The translations under genes were made by a program, and so were the position numbers. A stretch of 64,000 nucleotides of DNA from Ricinus communis (taxonomy: Eukaryota > Streptophyta > Magnoliopsida > Malpighiales > Euphorbiaceae), in the NCBI RefSeq assembly GCF_019578655.1, contig NC_063257.1, positions 19,406,001 to 19,470,000 of the forward strand, in the 5' to 3' direction. The notes below the pieces were generated by a model. It did not search any database. It saw only the letters and a program-made list of their open reading frames with translations, and was not told where the DNA came from. Shown here piece by piece: positions 34,825 through 46,772 of the stretch (its first letter is position 1; the number at the start of each line of letters is the position of its first letter).

Positions 34825-37108
34825 TGTCACGACCCACTTTGGGGGCCCGTGACCGGCACTTGGGAATGGGTAGGCTTAAGGCCACCGAAACCCGTAGTAA
34901 GCCTTACCAACCCGCAAATCCATATATACAATTAACCAAATATGAAGTAGTCATAATTGTCTTGCATAATAAATCATCATACTACCAACAGGAGTCAGAA
35001 AGCTATATAAATTTTAAAATTTCCTACTGCGGATACTCTAGAGTAAAAATGACAAGTATAGAAGTACAAGATAATTACAAAAGTCCGAAGAAGAAGAAGT
35101 GTTCGAATGTGCGATGGCGAAGGTCTTTAACTATCACCTGAAAAATTACAAGCATTCCAGAGTGAGTCAAAATCAAATAATCTAAGGACTATTGCAACCT
35201 TCACATGATATATTAATTATTCAGAACAATATACCAATTTCTGAATATAATTGCAATCATAATATATAATCATACACCATAATAATAAAATGATAAAAGA
35301 AGAGAGTGTAAATAAATAAAGACATTTTTACTTTCACGGGACGTGTGGCTAAGTAGAACCCTAACCCCAAATTCTAACAGCCATTTTGGCTCTCTTAATC
35401 CAAATAAGACTGGCGCCCTGAGAGCAATGCTCGACCAGGGACCTTACCTCCAGTCTGGTCACTTAAGTATCCAAATAAGAAATCTAGTAGCCATTCGGCT
35501 CTCTTAATCCAATAAGACTGGCGCCCCGAGAGCAATGCTCGACCAGGGACCTTACCTCCAGTCTAGTCACTTAAGTATCCAAATAAGAAATCTAGTAGCC
35601 ATTCGGCTCTCTTAATCCAATAAGACCGGGCGCCCGAGAGCAATGCTCGACCAGGGACCTTACCTCCAGTCTGGTCACTTAAGTATCCAAATAAGCCGGC
35701 GCCCCGAGAGCAATGCTCGACCAGGGACCTTACCTCCGGCAATTTACACAAATCAGCCCAGAGAGCCATGCTCGACCAGGGCAAACCCATAAATATCTTA
35801 TTACATGTCCATGATCATTACCGGTGCGCACGCGGTCCTGATGTAACCCATCAGGCGGCATGTTCTACAAGCCACGTTTCCCAAGACACAATCATCACAT
35901 ATAATAAATATCATTATCTGATGAACTCATCCAACACATATCGAAATAAAGATTAAAGATTTAAGATAAAACAACGTGCAATTTGTGAGGGGAAAAATAA
36001 TAACGTTTGTCTTATTATAACATACTAATAATAATATTTATATTATTTCAAATATTAATAATCAAGTGAAATCATTTATTTTGCGATACTAATAATCATA
36101 TTAAGCACAAATTCTAAATAGCATATTAAAATCAGACTAGCAATAGCGCAAAGATTAAATGACTTTAACTCACAGATTTGATGCGTTCCACAGTCCGCTC
36201 CTACGCCTCGGGTGGAGTCAAGGAAGGCTGAATTATCTAATAACAAAAAACATACAATTAATAGACATTCAAAAATTCTTCCTAAACTTAGACCCTAAGG
36301 TCGACTGCCTAGAATTTAATTGGACTCAAGGAATCTACCGAAAGTTTGACAGAACCTCCCCTAAATTTCGGATATTTACCCCCCGTAAAACGGGTCCAGG
36401 ACCTTCCAAAAACATATCAAACATGCTGGAATTTAATAACAGGAGCCGGGCCACAAGAACTGCATTAATATTTTCCCGACTCCAAAACACCACAATCCAA
36501 ACAATTTAATTTGATTTATTTTTAAACTACCCAACACAAGCAATTAATAGCCACAATAACTTTCTAATATTATAACAAAATTTTGAGAGTCTAAAATGAA
36601 ATTATACCGAGTTAAAAATTGAAATATTTCACGCGTCCGGAAAACACTGGGGTCCGGAAGCCGGTCCTGCCAAGGTCGGAATTCGAATCCGGGCGCCTCC
36701 AAGTTGCGAGGAGTCCGAAGTACAAGAGTTTTGGTCGGAAAGTGGCACGGGCGGCGGATCGGGGCCGGAAAGTCACTGCTCACGCGACACTTTCCATGGC
36801 TGCAGGCAAGGATTTTCCGAGGAAGGAGGGTGGCTTCCGGGGTTTTCGGGGGTGGGGAGTCCGATCCCGGCGTCTGATCGCCGAAAACAAGACGGCAAGA
36901 GGCCGAGCGAAGCGACTCCCTACCTTCGTGGCGGTGGCGGAGGAAAGACAGCTGGCGATAGCGGCGGCAAGCGGCTCGCGAGGCAGCGTGAGGCAGCGGT
37001 GGTGGGAGAAGGAAAAAGAGGAGAAGTAGAGGGGAAGGGGAGGGAAAAGAGAGAGAGGGAGGAGAAAAACGATTTTTGTATATATAAATATTTAGTAAGG
37101 GTGTTACA
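34825..37108 (-). repeat. 5' LTR of the Tekay element
   Basis: Direct repeat of 27554-29811 with the same TGTCACG and TTACA ends on the + strand. It is 26 bp longer, mainly from extra bases in the GC-rich region (36640-37060). It carries the same 108-bp minisatellite at about 35395-35790, with the same number of units as far as I can count. Confidence 0.93.
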
Positions 37109-40100
37109 ATACTGCTCCAATGGGGTTGTTATCTCATACTCAGAAATTTACCTCTCTTACGGGGTTGCTTTCTCATACTCAAAAGTATACCCCTCTTACG
37201 GGATTATTTTCTTATATTTGCAAATATACCCGTCTCACGTAGTTCCTTTCTCATATTTACAAATTTTTCCCTCGAACGAGGTTATATTCATATAGTAACA
37301 AATATACCCCTCTTACAAAGTTGTTTTCTCATATTGATAATTGTATCCCTCTTGTAGGGAAAGCATTATCATACTCACAAATATACCCCTCTTACGAGGT
37401 TTTTTTCTCATATTTACATATATTCCCATCCAGCGAGGTTGTTTTCTCACATTCACAAATATACTCCTCTTCATATTTACATATATACCCATCCAACGGA
37501 GTTGTTTTCTCATAATCACAAATATACCCATATTAGAGGATTGTTTTCTCATATTAGGGGTTGTTTTCACATATTTAAATTTTTGCCCCTCCTACCAGGA
37601 TGTTCTCTCACACTCATAAATATACCCCTCTTACGAGATTATTTTCTCATATTTACATATATACCCTACCAATAAGATTATTCTCTCAAACTCACAAGAA
37701 TACCCCTCTTATAGGATTATTTTCTAATATTCATAAATATACCCTTTTTACGTAGTTGTTTTCTCATATTCATAAATGTACCTATTTTTATGCAGTTGTT
37801 TTCTAATGCCTACAAATATACCCCTTTTACGGGATTTTTTTAATATTTATAAATATACCACTCTTACGAGGTTGTTTTCTTATAGTCACTAATATACCCC
37901 TATTACGAGGTTGTTTCCTAATATTTACAAGTGTACTCCTACTACAAGATTTTTCTAATATTTATAAATATACCCCTCTTACGGGGTTGTTTTCTCATAT
38001 TCATAAATATTATCCGTATGGAGTTATTTTCTCATATTTATAAATATACTCATTTTGGAGTAATTTTCTTATATTCATAAATACACCCTTCTTATGAGGT
38101 TGTTTTCTAATATTCATAAATATAGCCCATTTACATGGTTATTTTCTCATTCTAATAAATGTATCCCTTTTACAGGACTATTTCCTCACAAACTCACAAA
38201 TATAACCCTCTTTTAGGTTTGTTTTCTCAGTCATAAATATACACTTAAGGGGTTGTTTTCTCATATTAAAAAATATACTCCTTTTACGGGATTGTTTTAT
38301 CATACTTATAAATATACCCCTCTTATGGGGTTGTTTTCTCATAGTCATAAATATATCCTTTTTACATCGTTGTTTTCTCATATTCACACCGTTTTTACAA
38401 GATTGTTTTCTAATAATTACAAATATAGACCTCTTACGGGGTTGTTTTCTCATATTAAATAATATACCCCTTTTACAAGGTTTTTTTCTTATACCACAAA
38501 TATACCCCTCTTATGGGGTTATTTTCTCATATTCATAAATATACCCCATTTTCTCATAATCACAAATATACCCCAGTTATGGGTTGTTTTCTTATATTGA
38601 CAAATACTCCCCTTTCTAGGGTTGTTTTCACAAACTCCAAAATATATCCCTCTTATGGGGTTATTTTGTAATATTTACAAATATACTTCTCTTACTGGGT
38701 TATTTTCTCATACTAAAGAATATACCCTTTTTACGAGGTTGTTTTCTCATACTCGCAAATATATCTCTCTTACGGGGTTGTATTCTCAAAGTAACAAATA
38801 TACCCCTCTTACGAGGTTATTTTCTCATATTTACATTTATTGCCATCCAACGGGGTGGTTCTCTCATACTCACAAATATACTACTCTTATGAGAATTTTC
38901 TCATATGTACATATATACCCATCCAAGGGAGTTGTTTTCTCATACTCATAAAACCACTCTTACGGGGTTGTCTTCTTATAATCACAAATATATCCATATA
39001 CGGGATTGTTTTTTCATATTCACTTGGGTTGTTTTCTTATATTCACAAATATGCCACTCTTATGGTTTTGTGTTCTTATAGTTTCAAATATACCCCTCTT
39101 TCGTAGTTGTTTTCAATATTTAAAATTTTGCCCCGCCTATCGAGATGTTTTCTCATAGTGAAAAATATATACCTCTTATGGGGTTGTTTTCTCATATTTA
39201 CATATATACCCTATCAACAGAGTTGTCCTGTCATACTCACAAAAATGCCCCTCTTATGGAATGTTTTTCTAATAGTCATAAATATATCCCCTTTACAGGC
39301 TTATTTTCTCATATTTATAAATGTATCATTTTTACGCGGTTGTTTTCGAATACCCACAAATATATCCCTCTTACGGGGTTATTTTATAATATTTATAAAT
39401 ATACCCCTCTTACAAGGTTGTTTTCTCATAGTCACTAATATACCCCTATTACAAGGTTGTTTCCTAATAAGTATAAATAAACCCCTCTTATGGGATTTTC
39501 TAATATTTATAAATACTCTTACAAAATTTTTTAATATTTATAAATATACCCCTCTTACAAGATTGTTTTCTCATTCTCACAAATATACACTATTTACGAT
39601 ACTATTTTCTCACATAGTCATAAATATACCCCTCTTTTAGGGTTGTTTTCTTATAGTCATAAATATAAAACTCTTACGGGGTTGTTTTCTCATATTAAAA
39701 AAATGCCCTTTTTACGGGATTGTTTTCTCATACTCACAAATATACTCCTCTTATGGGGTTGTCTTCTCATAGTCATAAATACACCCCTTTAATAGGGTTG
39801 TTTTCTCATACTCACAAATATACCCCACTTATGGATTGTTTTCTTATATTGATAAATATACCTGTTTTAAGAGTTGTATTCTCATACTCTCAAATATATC
39901 CCTCTTACGGGGTTGTTTTTTAATATTTACAAATATACCTCTTACGGGGTTGTTTTATACCCCTCTTGCCGAAAAGTTCTCTTATATTAGCATATACCCA
40001 GCCAACAGGGTTATCTTCTCATACTCACAAATATATCCCTCTTAAGGGGTTATTTTCTCATAATAACAAATATATCCTTCTCATGGAGTTATTTTATCAT

Positions 40101-43003
40101 TTTAACAAATATATCCCTCTTACTTGAGTATTTTCTCATATTCATAAAATTACCCTTCTTACGAGGTTGTATTCTCATACTTACAAATATATCGTTCTTG
40201 CGATCTTTTTTCTTATATTTATAACTTTACTCCTATTGTCAAGATGGTTTCTCATACTCATAAATATACACCTCTTACGAGGTTTAAACTCATATTTATA
40301 TATATACTCCTCCAATGGGGTTATTATCTCATACAAATATACCACTCTTATGGGGTTGCTTTCTCATACTAAAAAATATATCCTTTTGCGAGATTATTTT
40401 ATTATATTCATAAAATATACCCCTCTTACGTAGTTCCTTTCTCATATTTACAAATTTTACCATCTAACAGTATACTCCCATAGTTAAAAATATACCCCTC
40501 TTACGAGGTTGTTTTATCATATTGACAATTTTACCCCTCCTACGGGGGAAGTTTTCTCAAACTCACGAATATACACCTCTTACAGGGTTATTCTTTCATA
40601 TTTACATATATAACCATCCAACGGGAGTTGTTTTCTCATACTCACAAATATACCTCTCTTACGAGATAATTTTCTCATATCTACATATATAGCCATTCAA
40701 CGGTGTTATTTTCTCATACTCACAAATATACCACTATTACGGGGTTGACTTCTTATAATTATAAATAGAACCGTATTACGGGGTTGTCTTTGTCATGTTC
40801 ATATGTATTGTTTTCTCATATTTACAAATATACTCTTCTTATGAAGTTGTGTTCTCATAGTTTCAAATATAACCCTCTTTTAGGGTTATTTTCTCATATT
40901 TAATATTTTACCCGTCCTACTCGAATGTTTTCTTACACTAACAAATATACGCCTCTTACGGGATTGTTTTCTCATATTTACATATATACCCTACGAATGG
41001 GGTTATTTTCTCATATTTTCAAAAATACCCCTTTTAGAGGGTTTTTTTTCTAATGTTCATAAATATATCTCTTTTACAAGCTTGTTTTCCCATATTCGTA
41101 AAAGTTCCCGTTTTATGCAGTTGTTTTCTCATACTCACAAATATACCACTCTTACAGGGTTGTTTTCTAATATTTAAAAATATATCCCTCTTACGCGATT
41201 GTTTCTCATATTAAAAAGATACACTTTTTATGGGATTGTTTTCTCACGCTCACAAATATACCCCTCTTACGGGGTTATTTTCTTATATTCATAAATATTC
41301 CCCTTTAACGGAGTTGCTTTCTCATACTCAGAAATATACTCCACTTACGGGGTTGTTTTCTCATACTCTCGAATATGGGTTACGTGGTTATTTTCTCATA
41401 CTCGCAAGTATACCCCTCTTATAGGATTATTTTCTCATATTAAAAAATATACCCTTTGCGGAGTTGTTTTCTCATAATAAAAATATATCTCTTTTACAAG
41501 GTTATTTTCTCATACCCATAAATATATCCCATTTCTGGTGTTGTTTTCTAGTATTAACGAATATACCCCGTTTACGGGGTTCTTTTCATACTCACAAAAA
41601 TACCACTCTTAAAGGATTATTTTCTAATATTTATATATATATACCCCTCTTATAGGATTATTTTCTCACAGTCACAAATATACCCCTATTATGAGGTTCT
41701 TTTTCTAAAATTTACAAATACACCCCACTTACGGGGTTATTTTTTAATACTTACAAATATAACGGGGTTGTTTTCTCATAATAAAGAATATACACCTTTA
41801 ACGAGATTGTTTTTGCATATTAACAAATATACCCCTCTTACAGTGTTGTTTTGTTGTTATTCATAAATCTACCTCTTTTACGGGGTTGTTTTCTCATAAT
41901 AAAAATATATTCCTTTTAAGAGGTTATTTTTCACTCACAAATATACCCCACTTCCGGGGTTGATTTCTAGTATTGACAAATATACCACTTTTACGGGATT
42001 ATTTTCTCATACATCCAAATGTACTCCTCTTACGTGGTTGTTTTTCCATATTAAAAAATATACCCTTTTACAGATTTGATTTCCCATATTCAAAAATATA
42101 CCCCTCTTGCTAGATCGTTTTCTCATATTCATAAATATACCACTTTTATAGGGTTATTTTCTCACACTCACAATTATAGCCCTCTTACTAGATTGTCTCA
42201 TAATATTTACAAATATACCCCTTTTACGGGGTTGAGATCTCATATTAAAAAATATACCCTTTTTACGTGGTTATTTTTTCATACTCACAAATATACGCCT
42301 CTAACGGGATAGTATTCTCACAGTTAAAAAGATACCCTATTTTTACGGGGATATTTTCTCATACTCAAAAGATACCCCTCTTACAAGGTTGTTTTCAAAT
42401 ATTGACAAATATACCTCTCCTACGGGGTTATTTTTATATATTTACAATTATATCCCTCTTGCAGAGTTATTTTCTTATATTAACAAATATATCCATTTCA
42501 TAGGTGGATATTTCATACTCAGAAGTATACCCCTCTTATGGGGTTATTCCTTCATATTGATAAATACACCCCTTTTATGGGATTATTTTCTCATACTCAC
42601 AAATATACTCCTCTTACGGGGTTGTTTTCTAATATTTACAAATATACCCATATTATAGGGTTGTTTTCTCATATTAAGAAATATACCCCTTTTACAGGGT
42701 TGTTTGTCATGCTTATAAATAAACCCTCTTAGGGGTTTATTTTCTCATATTTATAAATATACTCCTTTTACGAAATTTTTTTCTCATACTCACAAATATA
42801 CTCTTCTTACGGGGTTGTTTTATTATATTTATAAATCTACCCCTTCTATGGAGTTGTTTTCTCATACATACAAATATACACTCCTTTTATGAGGTTGTTT
42901 TATCATACATACAAATATACCCCTCTTTCAGGGTTATCTTTTCATATTAATAAATATATCTCTTTTACGGAGTTGTTTTCTCATACTCATAATTATACCC
43001 CTG
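37109..43003 (+). repeat. 39-bp satellite array, block C
   Basis: About 5.9 kb of 39-bp units. It starts with the right-hand ATACT duplication (37109-37113) and continues the unit interrupted at 27553. The CCATCCAAC-type unit and the short unit seen in block B recur here (short unit near 39014 and 40793). After about 41.2 kb the array becomes more uniform, with TCATACTCACAAATATACC units. Shorter, deleted units (for example 39480-39545) are commoner than elsewhere. Confidence 0.95.
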
Positions 43004-43276
43004 ATGCTCGCTATCCTCATTAGTTCTCATAATTATACTCGATGTTGCCCCATTTAGGGTTGGCCATGCATACTTTTGCATAGTTCTCTCCCTAGGTGGA
43101 CCTACCATTCTACATTGTTCCTCTTTTTGGTTTAGTTCTTCTTCTTGATTTTGATTCTGTAACTCCTCCATCGTTTTGGCTAAAGCTTCTTCTCATTTTT
43201 CTCTTTGTTGCTTGCTCAAAGTTCTTTCCAACTCTAGTTCGTATGCCAATAGTTCCATCGTATTAGTTCGGGTCAT
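43004..43276 (-). pseudogene. Athila-like Gag N-terminus, truncated
   Basis: Reading the - strand from the ATG at 43276: MTRTNTMELLAYELELERTL, a TGA at 43193-43195, then an acidic Glu/Gln-rich stretch, then ERTMQKYAWPTLNGATSSII. The (R)TM-x-x-YA-x-P-x-L-x-G-x-x-SSI motif marks the start of Gag in Athila-like Ty3/gypsy elements. The ORF is cut by the satellite at about 43004, so only about 85 codons remain. The PBS and LTR lie upstream in the expected order. Confidence 0.7.
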
Positions 43277-43389
43277 ACACAGAGTTAGGTACCTAAAGAA
43301 AACACAAACACAATAAAGATAAATCAAATAAAAATTAAAAACACTAAATCACCAGCTTTTGAATTATTAATAATATCATAATAGAGAAA

Positions 43390-43411
43390 GGTCCCCGACA
43401 ACAGCACTAAC
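43390..43411 (-). other. Primer binding site of the Athila-like fragment
   Basis: The coding strand reads GTGCTGTTGTCGGGGACC close after an LTR end (CGCACATCA). It is a decayed form of the TGGCGCCGTTGCCGGGGA-type site, matching tRNA-Asp, that is common in Athila-like elements. Confidence 0.65.
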
Positions 43412-43415
43412 AACT

Positions 43416-44700
43416 TGATGTGCGCTATCGGCGCACGACAAAGTACACCGATCATATCAAGTAATATAATGATAAAGAAAAGTATCGTTCCACTAGGGAC
43501 CTAATTGTGAGTACTACCTTCAATCATATACTAATGTTTAGCAATCAAAATATTATTTGGGTGTAATTATATTTAAAAGTAAAATAATCTTGAAAATAAA
43601 GATTAAAAGGATTAGTAAATTTATCAAGGATAAAGCCTATTTAGGTAGTGAATCCCTCTAATAAGTTAAGTATTTCATGAAACAAACATCAATTAATTCA
43701 AGTCAAGAGTTGAGTTGGCATTCCACAAATTTCGGTTTAAACCTTTCTCAAGTGATTAAACCCCTAATTTATAAGAGGAGGGAGAGGAATCTCTTTTCAA
43801 ACCCACTCACTTAGGTCATGCATTAAGATTAAGGAACTATTGAACTAAAGGACTTTATAGATCTATCTCTAGTATCCTAATCAATCCTCAATCCCTAAGA
43901 TGTGACCAGTTTATAAAAAATTATCTCTAATGAATTTATGTAAACAAGTCTCAATCAATACATCGACTTATCAATTGAAATAGATAATTAAGTAATCAAA
44001 AGGATAACACAACTCATAAAAAAGATTAATTGCATTAACTTTGGATGAATCCATACAAAATAAATTAGGGCTCATTAAAGTCCAAATAACAAGAAGATTA
44101 GTTTCTAAATATTACAATAAAGAAATAAAGATTAGGGGAAGAAGATCTCAAACTAGTCATGAAAGAGTAGAAATGAGAATCTTCAATCTTGAATCCTCAA
44201 TCTTGACAAGCAATGAAGGAAATGATGTTCTTCTTTCAGAAATTACCAATCAAAACCCTAGAAATGAAAGAAAGATCAAGTTTCTAAGTGTTTCTCTCTA
44301 TAGAAATGAAAATATGATCGAACTCCCTCAAAACAACCCTAATTTTTCCTTTAAATAGTATTTTTTTATGATTGACACAGGGACTACAGGAGCACCTTGT
44401 AGCCGTGTGATGTGGTTAGCTTTCTGTAGCTTGAATATGTGCCTCTTTCCATTCTTTACTTTGCGGGCTATTTTAGGATATCTTCAAAATCGAACTGAGA
44501 TTACGTTCTTCATCAAAGTTGTAGCTCTTGAAAAGTAGTTCATTTTAGAATTTGAATCATCACAACTAGACAAATTAAACTTGGTATCCATGCTATGATA
44601 TTTTATTCATAGTGTCGCATTATTTTTATATCTTGAAACTTTAGTTATGTTTATGAGCATTAATTTTTCAAATTTCTCTTAATTTTTTCGAGTAGACACA
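43416..44700 (-). repeat. Athila-like LTR, 3' part, minus orientation
   Basis: On the - strand the LTR ends CGCGCCGATAGCGCACATCA-like at 43416, next to the PBS. It contains CTAGTGGAACGATACTTTTC and a long AT-rich body. Its outer edge near 44700 is approximate. Its start probably lies at 46596-46772, separated by the + strand fragment in between. The open frames 44041-44358 (+) and 44723-44905 (-) fall in this non-coding sequence or at its edge. Confidence 0.55.
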
Positions 44701-45315
44701 TCCAATACGCCTTTGTACTCTCTTATTCTTTTGAGATGTAAAAAAGAAGAAAGTAAAAAAATATAATGCTAAGAGCTTTTTGCTCTATTTCGCTATTCTC
44801 AAAAGGCCTCGAAATGAAAATAAATAAATTGAAGGGAACCTGAGAATATGAGTAGTTATTTGGATTTTTGACTTTAGTGGAGTAACCGGGGGTTGGCATT
44901 ACCAATGTCTACACTCGCGTCAAAAGGCAAGAATGACAATTTCGAATATGCATAGATCTCTGAAAAAGAATAGACATAAGTAATTGTGCTTCATGAGAAT
45001 TTGCTTTGTGCTCAAGGGGAAAATCCTTATCTCTATTTTCTTTAAAATTTTGGGTTGTTTGGAAGGAATTCTCATTCCCCTAATTTTAGATGTCAAGGTT
45101 TTAATTTTCATTGCTTCCTATTATGGGATTCCCCTAGATGTTGGTATTTTGTTTAAGGATCAATTATTGGCTAACGATTCTAGTTTGTAATAATATGAAT
45201 AATTAACCTCAATATCATTTGATATCTATTCGTTGGAGAGAGAGTTTATCATTTCTTTATTTTTTATTTTATTCAATTTTCTTAAGGACAAGCAATTACT
45301 CAAGTGTGGGAAACT
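44701..45315 (+). other. Athila-like 3' interior and polypurine tract, plus orientation
   Basis: Non-coding sequence of the kind found between pol and the 3' LTR of Athila-like elements. It includes a GATGTAAAAAAGAAGAAAG run, then AGGCCTCGAAATGAAAATAA and CCTGAGAATATGAGTAG. It ends with GGACAAGCAATTACTCAAG, TGTGGGAAACT (PPT, about 45302-45315) directly before the LTR start. No coding sequence is preserved. Confidence 0.6.
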
Positions 45316-46576
45316 TGATAAGTGCTAAAGGCACTTACAGTTGAGCTTTATTTTATATTAATTTTACCTTCAATTGTGATTTGTTTGTTCAAGCTTGATT
45401 TTCAATTTTTTTAGGCACTTTGAGGATAATACATGCCAATGAGTCAAATGGAATCGAAAAGCATGAGAATTGGGCAAAGGAAAGGCATATTTATCCAAAA
45501 TTATGTCTGACACAGGAAGGCCACATGCCCATTGTGAAAAATGGCAGATTGCATGGGAAGCTAATGTGCGTAAAATACACACATCTAAATGAGGTTTTTA
45601 AGATTGATTTTATGGACATTTTGATGTGAATTGGTCTCAACACTCACCCTATGCGTCTGTTTGTATGCATAAGGTTCAAAAGAAGTCAAAGAATGATAAA
45701 GGGAAGAATTGGAGCATAATTGGACGTCAAAGCTACCGAAACAAACTAAGCCACAAAGAGTAACACGGGCATAAACACCAGCTCGTGTTCACGGCCGCGT
45801 TGGCGGCAACAGGGGGAATTAATTAAAAGAAAGAAGAGAGGAAAGAAAGAAGAGCGGGGGAGAACATCCCAACCCTAATTTTTCTCTCTCTAAGGGTTTT
45901 CTAAGCTGAAACCAAGGAAAGAGGAGACTTGGACCAAGGTTTCAATTGGATTCCCTTCAAAGATTGAAAATTGGGTGAGGTTCATTGATTGATTTCAATT
46001 TGAGCAAGAGGAACAAGAATCGATTCAAGATTGAGCAAGAGGAAATGGGGCTGTTTACTCTCATCCAAGGGTGTAATCGGGTTTCTCTACCTTTACTCAT
46101 TATTGTAATTGAATTCTTGTGGATTTTGATAATGAACATGTTTAGCTAGATTGATTAAATCCATTGGGATTTCTTTACTATGTTGACTTAGTATTATATT
46201 GTTGGATTGTTTGGGTTAGTTTTGTATTCTTCTTGCTTTCAGTATTAATAAGATAATGCATTATTCATCCACGGGTAGCATAATTAGACTTTCCAATCCT
46301 TTATCTTTTATTTGATTGCCAACTAGTTTAGGTTCCCTTTGGGTTTGCTTTTTTGTCTTGCTTATTTTATTTATCAATTACTCTTGCATCTCCTTTAGAA
46401 CTTAGCTTGTAGCTATTAGTTAGTTTAGAAATTATTCATCACTAATTTTAGGTTAATATAACAAAGAACAAAGGAGTAACTCCGGGCTTTCACTTTCCCG
46501 AGGAATATGACCTTGATACTCGCCATTAGTGCTAGATTGCATCGTAGGTACACTGCCTTAGATTGTAGCTAACACA
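45316..46576 (+). repeat. Athila-like 3' LTR, plus orientation
   Basis: Starts TGATAAGTGCTAAAGGCAC after the PPT and ends near AGATTGTAGCTAACACA (about 46576). It is about 1.26 kb long. Its first 178 bp are repeated in inverted orientation at 46596-46772. No protein-coding content. Confidence 0.6.
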
Positions 46577-46595
46577 AGTAGCACAAATCAACAAA

Positions 46596-46772
46596 TATGC
46601 TTTTCCTATGCCCGATTCTCATGCTTTTCGATTCCATTTGACTCATGGCATGTATTATCCTCAAAGTGCTTAAAAGAACTGAAAATCAAGCTTAAACAAA
46701 CAAATGAAACTAAATTGAAGGTAAAATTAATATAAAATAAAGCTTAAACATAAGTGCCTTTAGCACTTATCA
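46596..46772 (-). repeat. Athila-like LTR start, minus orientation (inverted arm)
   Basis: Reverse complement of 45316-45493 at roughly 90% identity by eye, ending TAGCACTTATCA at the satellite junction. It is most simply the start of the - strand LTR whose end lies at 43416, split by the + strand fragment. The pair could also be read as terminal repeats of a fold-back element of about 1.46 kb, which I consider less likely because of the PPT and PBS evidence. Confidence 0.6.

Larger units (their letters stand above)
27554..37108 (-). mobile_element. Complete Tekay/Del-type chromovirus (Ty3/gypsy), inserted in the satellite
   Basis: A 9.56 kb element bounded by TG..CA LTRs (27554-29811 and 34825-37108) with a perfect ATACT duplication. 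Reading the - strand, it has an initiator-tRNA-Met PBS, Gag with a CCHC knuckle, protease, RT, RNase H, integrase and a C-terminal chromodomain, then a PPT. The chromodomain and the sequence style place it among chromoviruses, most likely Tekay. LTR similarity is high, so it is the youngest large insertion here. Its frames are nevertheless broken by about four frameshifts and three stops. Confidence 0.93.

Noticed and set aside
37109..43003. CRISPR-like array of regularly spaced short repeats
   Set aside because: The repeats are contiguous with no unique spacers, diverge from unit to unit, and lie in plant DNA with retrotransposons. This is a tandem satellite.
43996..44360. Possible small gene at 44041-44358 (+)
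   Set aside because: The frame falls within the Athila-like LTR body with AT-driven composition and no recognisable motif.
45316..46772. A 1.46 kb fold-back DNA transposon with 178-bp inverted ends
   Set aside because: The ends are LTR starts: a PPT precedes 45316, and a PBS plus Gag start belong to the opposite-strand LTR. No target duplication flanks the pair. Not fully excluded.
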